Assembly (NCBI GenBank): GCA_900708905.1
Contig: CAADRB010000022.1
Coordinates: forward strand, 1,312,916-1,376,915
Length of the DNA stretch: 64,000 nt
Direction of reading: 5' to 3'
From: Hymenolepis diminuta
Lineage: Eukaryota > Platyhelminthes > Cestoda > Cyclophyllidea > Hymenolepididae
The translations under genes were made by a program, and so were the position numbers. Each line of letters opens with the position of its first letter. The first letter of the stretch is position 1. The notes below the pieces were generated by a model. The model did not search any database. It was given only the letters and a program-made list of their open reading frames with translations, and was not told the origin of the DNA. Shown in pieces: positions 48,960 through 58,015 of this stretch.

Positions 48960-49090
48960 AAGTCATAGGTCACGATATTGATGTTCATTTGTGAGCATCC
49001 AAATATTGGAATAGCCGATTGCTCTGGTTAGTACTGATAAATTAGAGGGGTGGTTGTATGACCCCGTCTTACCTTTACCAAAATCAATTT
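48960..49090 (+). repeat. tRNA-derived SINE, forward, head truncated
   Basis: It reads ATAGGTCACGATATTGATGT, TCATTTGTGAGCATCC, GAATAGCCGATTGCTCTGGT, TAGTACTG and AGGGGTGGTTGTATGACCC, matching the family from just before the B box into the body. Confidence 0.55.
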
Positions 49091-49499
49091 TCGTAATAAT
49101 AAACTTAATTATCTGTTTTCCTTCTATACGAGTTCCACCACTAAGTACCACCTCCAAAGAAAGTACTACAGAGCACACTTATTCAATATGAACCACTAGG
49201 TGTATATTTGGTGACAGTTATAAATTACTAGGACACTAACAAGTATGACTCAAAATTGTCTCTAGATGGACAATAAACATTCCACAAGTTTTTTTTCTAT
49301 GACGTCCGCCATGAAGACATATGTCGCTTTTGACACAGACAGTCAGGCTAGTTTCTGAAGTTTCCTCATTGCTATATTAATAGTTAACCCAGTAACCAAT
49401 AGATGCCCTACATCTTGACTACAGTAAACAAACTGAGTATTCCCCAGATAAAGAAAGAGAGCATTGACAATATCATTAATGATTACTCCAAATCCACAC

Positions 49500-50030
49500 A
49501 CATACATTAGGGAGTCGGGGTGGAATCCAATTAGGAATGGGAGTGTGGGATATAGGAAGGGGGCAACACACAAACCGAAAATGCACATTCAGTGCTGTGC
49601 CACAGAGAGAGATATCGATAGAGAGCACGATTAAAACAACAGATTGTCTGATGAAGACGGGAGGGCGGTTTCATACATTCAGACAAGCTCTACACTACAG
49701 CATTGTTAAAAAAGGGGGTCAATGGTTGTTAAAGCCACAGGGCGGGAGGAGGAAAAGGGTCACTGATAGTGTGTCTACGAGGGGAGGGAGTTAAATGCAA
49801 GGTGTATAAAACCATTGATCGTCGTTTAGGTGATACGTGCGCTCATGTGCGGGATAGAACAGGGCAAAGAGGTCAGGGTCAGTGTGGGNTAGGCGATAAG
49901 ACTCAAGAATGTACAAGTAGCCACGTAGAGAGAGGGCGGGAAGGTCACGGAAAGAGATTAGGGGTGGGGTCCTGAAATGTTGCCAATATTATACGTCATC
50001 GTTATTGTCAGTGTTACAAGGTCATGAGAA
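49500..50030. promoter_or_regulatory. GC-richer island with nuclear-receptor-type half-sites and one ambiguous base
   Basis: A purine-rich, GC-richer block. AGGTCA and GGGTCA abut at 49870-49881, and further AGGTCA sites lie at 49942-49947 and 50019-50024. TATAAAA lies at about 49804. The base at 49889 is N, so the assembly is uncertain there. Overlapping short ORFs on the + strand show no known family and probably reflect the composition. Regulatory role is inferred only. Confidence 0.3.
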
Positions 50031-50879
50031 AAGGAGCACAATCGACGCAGTGTTCATCTTTTACGCATTATGAGATCGGATTGAATGGATATTCTTGCTG
50101 TAAGAAAAAGAATAAAACAATTAGACCAGTGTTACAATGCCCCGCCCACAAGATGTATGGAATAAGCATTAATCAAGAATATCTACAATGCAATAACCTT
50201 TGCAAATGGCATATAAATTAATCTGGGTTAGAGAATTTGGACGTGCTGATTATTAAAAAACGTCTTAATTCAGGAACCTGAAATATGATACATTTCACTC
50301 CCAATTCCAGCATTTATCAATACAATAAATAATTGAACAACAGATATTATTAGAGCTCATCTTGAGCGAACTAGTATTCCTGGTTGTAAGATGTTAAAGC
50401 TACTTTCGCCCAGCTTTCTCGAGCTTTAGACGACAAAAAAACGAATTAAGATTATTTTGATATTCTGACTTTAGTCTTAACAACCACCCAACCCCTCGTC
50501 ATCATCATTTACCGGACTTACTGTTAACCGATTTCAATTGCTTTGCCACAATGAGAAATTGCAACGTTTTTGCTTTGATTTAGGTTATAATTAAAAAAAA
50601 CAACAGCAATATTCTGATAACAGGTAATCAGACTGAAATCTGGAAAGATAGTATCAAATGACATTTTAAAGCAAAAATTATTATAATTACTGGCACCAAA
50701 TAGATTAAGGAAATATTGCGTGTTAAAAAGATCATTCCATCAGAGGTCTTAAACAGTCTTCTATTCAATTCTTAAGTTAAGGATTTCTTTTAATAAATAA
50801 ATAGCTAATATCATGAGCGACAGCAACTCCTGAAAAAAAAGGTGGTATGATCACCTTTGCCTCCATAAACAAAACGGTC
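50031..50879. other. Gene-poor stretch, nothing recognised
   Basis: AT-rich DNA without a supported exon, repeat or RNA gene. Confidence 0.35.
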
Positions 50880-51560
50880 GAAAATTGTCATCTCTCTAAT
50901 TAACAAACACCCGTGCGTGAACACGCATTTGTGCGGTAAGGAACGACAACGCAATCACACCCGAGAAGCAGTGTATTTGAAGAAGACCCAACCTAGCTGG
51001 GATACACATACACGTACGCACCACCACTCTCCCTCTTTCGCTTCTTTTTTCTTCCCCTATTCCTTGTCCTCGAGGCATTCCATCTTTTAATCGCGCAGTA
51101 GTAAATAGAGCATACGTTGATGCAAACAACCGCACGTTTGTGGACAGACATCCTAGCACGCAATCTATCGATTGGCACGCGCGTCGCGCGAATGTGGTAG
51201 CACGGACGCACCGCACGCTCACCAAAACTACTGGTGTATGGGGGACAGGTATGCGTTTTGTTTTTTATACGCGTTCTGGCAGAATTAGGCAGCAGTAGCA
51301 GAGCATTATAATGTAATGCGTGTACACGGGACACAACAGTGTATTATAAAATCGAGACAGGTGTGCTAACGGTTTGTGTGGTGGGTAGGTTGGCTTATTA
51401 GTATGGATTTGAATGTGGTAGTGACGATCGGTCACGTGATTGCAGACCGGCCATCAGACGTCTCGTGATGAACATATCTTGACTTTCAGCTCTGTGTGTG
51501 TGTGTGTGTGAGGAGAGCGACCAGTGAATGAGTGATGTATGTCACTCTTTCAGGCCCTCT
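50880..51560. promoter_or_regulatory. Strong CpG island, likely regulatory
   Basis: The densest CpG stretch of the window, with ACACCCGTGCGTGAACACGC, CACGCGCGTCGCGCG (51176-51190) and the palindromic E-box TCACGTGA (51432-51439). A (TG)n run lies at 51493-51510. The two long overlapping - strand ORFs (50896-51225 and 50993-51334) look like by-products of composition. In an AT-rich genome this kind of island commonly marks a promoter or enhancer; the target gene is unknown. Confidence 0.4.
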
Positions 51561-53429
51561 CTGAATGTGAAAGACCCGGTTTTAACCCAAGAATTAAATG
51601 CCGGACAGTGAAAACTAAGACACGGCTCTTGTACACGTGTAAGCAGGAAAAGTTAGATAACGGCTAGGCTTTTCTGAGTAGGAGCAAGAACATCACAATA
51701 ACAATATCAAGGCTATAACTAGAGAGCATCTGTGAGTATTGAAATTTTACTAATATTCATAACAGGCAAATATGTTTCGGTATTTCAAGATGAAGGTTAT
51801 AGCACGATTTTTGTAAAGAAAAAATTCAAACATGCATGAGATCAAGATTTCGACATTGAGCAGTGTACATTCAGTTATCGACAGAAGTTAAATGGAAGTA
51901 GTGCTCTAATAATGGACGTAAGAGAGCGATGACACGTTTATTCGGAGTAACAAAAGTTTCGGAGACCAATCCAGAGCCTTGGCATTCCAAGTTGAAAGAT
52001 ACAGTGATTTGCGCCGGTCAAGTGAGAGATGGTTGCATACGAAATCCAAGACGCCATCCACTACTCAAAATAAGTGTTTACAAATACCTTATTTCTTTCA
52101 ATAGACTTGAAAATTAGACTTCATTAAAACAATGGGACATCACTAATTAATAAGGAGCCGCAGTAAACTGTGCAACTTCAAAATTTACCAATGCTAGTCT
52201 CATCTACCTGCTCTTGGGTGCAAAAGATGAGGATGACATGACAGACCAATCAACAGCTTAATAAGCTATGAACATCATGTACATAATCTCTTCGATGAAT
52301 CCGGAAGTCGAATAAGCATTTGAGATTATTAACAATTCACGAATTCAGATCAAGTCAGGTCTGTGATACCTTGACTTAATACCCAATCGCTACTGAATCC
52401 CTCCTCGGTTTCATGTCTTACTAGATCGGTTTCCTTTATTCAAACTTATAAGCTTTATTTGCTGTGCCATGGGCGAGAACAACAGAGATAAAACAGCAAA
52501 TAACGTAAAGAACGACCACACACCGATGTTTTACAGACGGATAAGAATCACGGCAGCTCCAAACTCAAGATAGATGGATTTAAACATAAGTCCTGAAATA
52601 TAAATAGGAACCCACTCACTAACATTTCAAAATCTCGAAAGGCATTTTCTTCCGAAGAATATTTTCAAAGGATAATCTGAGATTACCCTCAAATTTCACT
52701 AATTTATTTTTAACGCTAATTCCTGGTTTTTACATCTGTTAAACTAGGTAAGGAGGAAATTTTCCTTCAAATTAGACACAGCATATTTTCCCCCAACCGC
52801 TTTCCCATCATTAGGATAACATTTTCCTGATGATGAGCCTTTTGCACACAGTTAACCTAGGTGGGAAGAAAAATAAACAAATCATGACACAAGGACAGAC
52901 GCAGTAGTGTAAGCTATCAAGCACGCTGCTAATGAGAAATCTGAGGCAAACTAAGCTAGCAACCACGAACCAACTCCAAGTATGCTCAACCACGCGGTTC
53001 CAAGCTGTTGGAAGAAGAGTAATAACCATTAATGGCAAGATCCTCGATTCCTCTCTCCTTTGTGACTAACGCTTCTTTGTCCCTCTTTCTACCTTAATAC
53101 TCTTGTTCTATATTGCCATTTCTATAAGATACCCCTTAATAAAGGCCTAGACCATGCTTCCTACAGTAAACAGATAATGAATGAGCAGATTTGGATTCAC
53201 ATCTGGAGAAAATCAACTCAGACGTGTGTCTAGACTACTCATATAGATGAACTTGGGAGGTGACGGAGATCTCCAAATATTCGCCATGAGTTACATGAAT
53301 GACTTTTCTAAAAAAGCTAGTATGAAAGTGCTAGCAGTCCATTTGAACTTTAAGTAGGAAAGAACACAAGCGGGAGCAAAAATACCGACAGAGGATTAAA
53401 AATAACCTTCAAACCTATATTTAGGTTTT
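51561..53429. other. Gene-poor stretch, nothing recognised
   Basis: The + ORF 51929-52117 and the - ORF 52811-53038 show no known family. No repeat copy is identified. Confidence 0.35.
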
Positions 53430-53610
53430 ATAACACTTATCTTCGTTGAAGGGACAGCATCATGGAGTCTTCCAGATGAGAAATTCGAATGCTGCCACCT
53501 CTTTTATTAGCCAGACTTATCCAGTGCGGGTGGTCATTCCGCACATGGGCATCGAAACTGATTCCTGACTTTGCGATTGAGCATGTTAACCACCGTGCTA
53601 CTAGTGGACA
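53430..53610 (-). repeat. tRNA-derived SINE, reverse orientation
   Basis: The + strand reads CAGCATCATGGAGTCTTCCA, GAGAAATTCGAATGCTGCCA, CCTCTTTTATTAGCCAGACT, GCGGGTGGTCATTCCGCACA, GGGCATCGAAAC and GTTAACCACCGTGCTACTAG, covering the body and head. Confidence 0.75.
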
Positions 53611-54329
53611 TCAACAGATGGTTACCATTTAAAACCCTGTGCAGCATAAGACAATAAGAGATTCCGAGCTGGTGATTTTATTTTATTTTACAGAAAAAAC
53701 ATCAGTAGGAATCATTCATGGAATGCTAAAGCAGAAAAAGAGCTTCCAAATACTTATATGAAAAGCGTAAATGAATAAAGAAATCTCAATTTTAAATTAA
53801 GTTACACACACTACAGTCCTGGTGTATGTGTGCTGACTATAAAATGAACAGTAAATCAACATATAAGCAGTAACATCCCCGTGAGATTCAGAAGAGTTAA
53901 GAGAAGATAAGAAACATCAACTTTAGTCATTCAAAGAATATGGTTACAATAGTCAATGTAAGTTTAGACCAGATGGGAAATGAACAGTATAAGTATATAC
54001 CATCTTCAAAATAATATGGGTAGTTTCAAAATAATAGCGAAAATAAGAAAATTTCCGGATGTATTACCTTACTCTTGCATAAATGGCGTAAGAGACGATC
54101 AAACAGGACTATCTCCAGTACTTAAGTGACAGAGCGGCACAATAAAAGGATACACAAACGGTAGCAGATCATTCTCAGCCAATTTCTTAAAACCCTAAGA
54201 AACACGCTAACGTATATTTCCTAAACCAAAGATGAAAGAAAATCAAAGTGGAAATTGACTTTTGCACGTCCCAAATATCTGCTATTTAAAAATGTTGCCA
54301 GTCTTATGTGCTTGCTCGTGTCTGAAAGA

Positions 54330-54570
54330 TGCAAATGAATGGAGGTGGAATGACCAATCGCAGAATTGAATCAATTGGTCAACAAGCTCTAAATATCGTA
54401 ATCTTATCAATAAAACCGGGAGTCAAATCGTTAAATATGAACAACAGAACATTGCCCTCCGAATTCTTAGAAAGTAAGATTCCTAATTACCAACCTATTT
54501 CTTTTTGATCACTCCTCCCGTTTCATACTACACTGGACTGTTCCCCTCATTTAGATACTTTCCCATGGTC
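54330..54570 (-). repeat. RF2 dispersed repeat, reverse copy
   Basis: The + strand reads GAGGTGGAATGACCAATCGC, AATTGGTCAACAAGCTCTAA, GGGAGTCAAATCG and GATCACTCCTCCCG, the reverse of the family's core and left part, with moderate divergence. Confidence 0.55.
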
Positions 54571-54779
54571 AAAACTTTCGATTTTTTTCCTTGTAGAGCC
54601 ATAGGAAATAATATCACCTCAAAATAGATAGGCATTTAGGCATCTATTCAATGCAAGAGTTTTGATATTTCAAATTCCATCAACGACTGACTGCTATCAG
54701 AGGCATCACTTAGATTTTAATTAAACAGCAAATGACGTAAGGTATCAGTCATTAATAAACAGAGGTAAGTGCACGCGGG

Positions 54780-55200
54780 ATCAATGTTAAGTTGGTGATG
54801 ATGAGACATGCGATTAGTCAGACCGTTTTCACCACTGGCACACAAGCACGTGTGTGATGGCAAACCAGCCAGTCAGTGTACCAAACACAAGCTTTCAAAG
54901 CCCTAAGTGCGGCCATGCAACCTCTCCCTTCAAGGACAGGAGACAACTTCTCCCACAGGTGAAGGAAACGGTGACTCATATTCGCCCCCCCCCCTCTCCC
55001 ATCACACACAATGATGGCGAACATGTCTCAGTCCCTTTGTGTCCCATTTCAAAGTATATGCTTTCACCCCACGTGCCCAAAGTGACCGCAGAGACAGTCA
55101 GAGAGCAAGAGCAAAACACGGATAACAATAAATTAAACAGCAGTGGGGAGGGGAAGAGAAGACTGTTGTTTTTGGAGAAAGGGAGACTACTGCAAACATG
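54780..55200. promoter_or_regulatory. GC-richer block downstream of the known SSBP exons
   Basis: It is less AT-rich than its flanks, with CACGTGTGTG and CCCCACGTGCCC E-box-like sites and a C10 run at 54985-54994. An ORF on each strand spans it (+ 54854-55210 and - 54818-55024), but neither is recognised. It may be intronic regulatory DNA of SSBP. Confidence 0.25.
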
Positions 55201-56179
55201 TTTACATTAATAATTGATGTGAATTGAACTTCCAACACACTACAACAGTGGTTCTGCCCTTTTACTGCCACTGCGAAAAGCCACAATTAGAAATGCTCAA
55301 AAATCTAGCAGCAAAAATGGGACAGGAAGGGTTATAAGAGCGAGGTATATATGTATATGTATGGGTACTGACCTGACGCCAAGAGGTAGATGTTACAGGC
55401 TTCAATTGTACAAATGTTTGCTCATAAACCTGGTTCTAAAATTACAAAATATTTCATTTCTAGAAAATATAACTCTACTTTCCGCCTCAACTAAAGCATA
55501 GCATTTGTTAATAAAAGGTAGATAAAGATAGTTTAACCGGATGAGGAATCCACATACAACATAAATGACCCAAATTAATGACTTTAAGGTCAACAAGATG
55601 TACAGAGGCGTCTTAACTTATGAAATGAAAAATAGCACTTAATTTGGTGACCCTTTAATAGTCCGATACACGATGCAGGTATAAAAAACTGCAATTCTTT
55701 AAATGAAATGAGAAAAACGGCTTGATATTGTAGAATGTAGTACTACTCAGTTATCTTAATCAATAAATTAGGAATGAAGTTATTTCATTTCTAACATTAC
55801 ATAGGTGAGAAACTTGAAAATCAAAACTTGAACCAAAATAAGAAAACAACTCTAAATTGTATATACCTTATCAGTAAACTTATGAATATATAAGTCTATA
55901 GAACCCGTTTTAGTAGAAAATTCATTAGAATTAGGAAAAGTGCACGCATGTAGTGTGCTGGAAAAAATTGAAGAGAAACAAAATAACGAGAAAGTGAATA
56001 AGCATACTCTTGGAATTGACTCAGTCAAGATTGGACGTCTGATTCACAGCTGTTGATTAGATCAAAACCACCCCAACAAGATGGTAGAATTTCCGGTATG
56101 AAACTTAGCAAAAATTGGACCACTGGTAAAGCTCAATTTCAGTAAGATAAATTTCTAAAGCCCATTAGAAACATCAACG

Positions 56180-56360
56180 TTTAATATGGGTAGAGAGAAG
56201 GCATAGTAGAGCTGTTTTTATGAGAAACTCAAACTTTACCACCCCTCCTATTGACCAGAATAAACTAGGATAGTCGACCACTCAAATCAATGTATGTACA
56301 TCAAACTCGTGACCTCTCGGCAGACGCGCACGTTGACCACTGTACTACCAGCACACCCAG
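56180..56360 (-). repeat. tRNA-derived SINE, reverse orientation
   Basis: The + strand reads ATATGGGTAGAGAGAAGGCA, TTATGAGAAACTCAAACTTT, ACCACCCCTCCTATTGACCA, CATCAAACTCGTGACCTCTC and GCACGTTGACCACTGTACTA. It lies just past the last SSBP donor, within the presumed SSBP intron. Confidence 0.75.
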
Positions 56361-56423
56361 TCAAGATAAAATTTTTACTACGCGATCGAGATATTTAATA
56401 ATAATAAAGGGAGTAGAACCTAC

Positions 56424-57485
56424 CGGGAATTGAACCTGTCCACCACCAGTTCCACAAAGACCTCCAGCTGAGGACATGTACTGCGGTGGAGGAGGGGGCC
56501 CCTGACAATTTCCCATGACATTATGTTGTTGTGGCGGTTGCTGCTGCTGCATCATTTGACCCCCTGACGCCGAAGATGACGGAATCTGTTGTTGTCCACT
56601 GTTTCCAGGCTGCTGACCCATCATTTCTGGTGGAATTTGGGGTTGGCCGAAGCCTCCCCCGCCACCACCTCCATTATTTCCTCCATTCCCTCCATAATCC
56701 ATAAGCATTGATTGACCACCATTTCCCATCATATCTACTCCACTGTGCATGGGGGACATCTTTACATCCCCACCTCCCCCTGGATAGGAGTTTTGAGGTC
56801 CAGGAGGAGCTAGACCGTATTCAGGAGGGGGTGGTGGCATCATTGGACCACTATTTCTACCGCCACCACCACCGCTATTATTAGCCCCACCACCATTCAT
56901 CATAACAGCACCATCAAACTCGCTCCGGTTCGTGAACATGGGCTGCTGCTGATCATTCATGTTTGGCGTCTGTTGGGGAGGAGTTTGCTGAGGGGCGTAA
57001 TGGGGAGGCGGAGGTTGAGAGGAATCGGGGTTAGGGTTACCGCCATTGTTTGGACTAGAAACATGAGGTGTTCCAGGATGACCAGGGCTCGGAGCAACAC
57101 CACCACTACCTCCTGAGGAAGTTTGGGAGAGATTAGGGGGAGGACCTTGTTGTTGGGGCATAGGAGGACCTTGCTGCGGACCTTGAGGACCTATCCACCG
57201 TGCTCTTGGGGGCATGTGGGGATGACCGGGCATCATACCACCCACTGGAGGGCCGTACGGTGGTTGATGGAACCGCATAGAGGGGTGCATTGGGGGACCA
57301 GGAGGTTGACCTCCGGCCATCATTGGTGGAAGGGTTGGACGCTGACGTATAGCACCCCCACCTAGGCTATCTGGGGGCATACTTGTTACTGGACCTTGTA
57401 GCCCAGGGTGGGGGCCTGGCTGAGAAGCTCTATGGATAAAAGTTGGGGCGTTGGGAGGCATTGGACGTCCAGGCATGCAATGTTC
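56424..57485 (-). CDS. SSBP: SSBP/SSDP exon 6: proline/glycine/glutamine-rich activation region
   Basis: A 1062-nt exon, phase 0 at both ends, entered after TCTCCCAG and left by the donor CCG|GTAGGT. It opens [14 protein letters not shown], which corresponds to NDGMPGGPIPPGF of vertebrate SSBP3, and ends ...QVQFP where the vertebrate protein reads SNFPMGPG. The 354 residues are extremely rich in Pro, Gly, Met and Gln, with [15 protein letters not shown], long Gly/Asn runs and [10 protein letters not shown]. In the family this region is a disordered transactivation segment; the N-terminus binds LDB1 and stabilises LIM-homeodomain complexes in the nucleus. Reading through the donor would add only 20 residues (VGSTPFIIIK...) before a stop, so splicing to an exon not found in this window is more likely. 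At 459 residues so far it already exceeds vertebrate SSBP3 (about 390). Confidence 0.85.
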
Positions 57486-57563
57486 CTGGGAGACAAAAAC
57501 AAACATATACAAATAAGACTTGGTGATTCAAGCACTGAATTAATACTCTAGCAAGAAACCTAC

Positions 57564-57602
57564 ATGTGGGAGGCCATTCGGATATCCGGAATTTACAAAT
57601 CC
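57564..57602 (-). CDS. SSBP: SSBP/SSDP exon 5: 39-nt microexon
   Basis: The segment between TTCTTAG and CAT|GTAGGT encodes exactly 13 residues ([13 protein letters not shown]) and is in phase 0 on both sides, so including or skipping it keeps the frame. Both neighbouring exons also end in phase 0. A donor 4 nt further on (TAG|GTTT) would break the frame, which supports GTAGGT. Confidence 0.75.
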
Positions 57603-57636
57603 CTAAGAAAGAGATAAAAGAGAAACATTGACATAC

Positions 57637-57721
57637 ATAATCATAAAAGGCTTTTGCTTCAGTCGTGTGCTCGTGGGTGTCCCGCCTTTCAGGAGCAGCG
57701 CTGTACAAATCCCAAAAGACA
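57637..57721 (-). CDS. SSBP: SSBP/SSDP exon 4: end of the LUFS domain
   Basis: The 85-nt exon encodes [20 protein letters not shown] then EAKAFYDY, nearly identical to vertebrate SSBP ([20 protein letters not shown] then EAKAFHDY). The acceptor is TTTCTAG and the donor TAT|GTATGT. It completes a Ser split with the preceding exon where vertebrates have Cys. Confidence 0.92.
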
Positions 57722-57759
57722 CTAGAAATAATGATAAGGAAAATAGCACATAGCTATAC

Positions 57760-57821
57760 CTCCACCAAGTATGCAGAAAGCCAGGAGGTTCTCCTACACT
57801 GATTGATTTATCCCATCGAAT
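57760..57821 (-). CDS. SSBP: SSBP/SSDP exon 3: LUFS domain
   Basis: The 62-nt exon encodes [20 protein letters not shown], matching vertebrate [20 protein letters not shown]. The acceptor is CACTTAG and the donor GAG|GTATAG, leaving two bases of the next codon. Confidence 0.92.
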
Positions 57822-57855
57822 CTAAGTGAGAATTAGTTTGATTATTTTAACTTAC

Positions 57856-57928
57856 CTCCTGTAGAAAAGAATTTGCTGCTTTCTGTGCACCCATATGCAC
57901 TAGATATTCATGAACATACATGGCAAGC
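57856..57928 (-). CDS. SSBP: SSBP/SSDP exon 2: LisH-like helix of the LUFS domain
   Basis: The 73-nt exon encodes LAMYVHEYLVHMGAQKAANS then FLQE, matching vertebrate [20 protein letters not shown] then FLSE. This LisH-like segment mediates oligomerisation and LDB1 binding in the family. The acceptor is TTCTAG and the donor GAG|GTAAGT. Its first base completes the final Lys of exon 1. Confidence 0.92.
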
Positions 57929-57959
57929 CTAGAAGATTAAAAATTGAAGTATAAATTAC

Positions 57960-58015
57960 TTTTCCTTCGATTGAGCTTCCGAAGGAACACCAATCATTTT
58001 ATTCTTCCCATACAT
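57960..58015 (-). CDS. SSBP: SSBP/SSDP exon 1: start codon and N-terminus
   Basis: The start is ATG at 58015-58013. The exon encodes MYGKNKMIGVPSEAQSKEK (last Lys shared with exon 2), aligning with vertebrate MFAKGKGSAVPSDGQAREK. The donor is GAAAA|GTAATT. It is too short to be found by an ORF length cut-off. The bases before the ATG read TTATTTTATTAACCAG|A, an acceptor-like sequence one base upstream of the start, so a 5' UTR intron or spliced-leader addition is possible. Confidence 0.88.

Noticed and set aside
49640..49690. CTGATGA motif considered as a hammerhead ribozyme core
   Set aside because: The second conserved GAAA box and the stems are missing; the same applies to other CTGATGA occurrences, such as near 27005.
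50896..51334. Two long overlapping - strand ORFs of 109 and 113 codons
   Set aside because: They coincide with the CpG island, are rich in Arg, Cys and Val from composition, and resemble no family.
54818..55210. ORFs on both strands, one of 118 codons
   Set aside because: No family match, no splice context, and a C10 homopolymer run makes the frames unreliable.
57123..57365. A + strand ORF opposite SSBP exon 6
   Set aside because: It is the antisense shadow of the Pro/Gly-rich coding exon.
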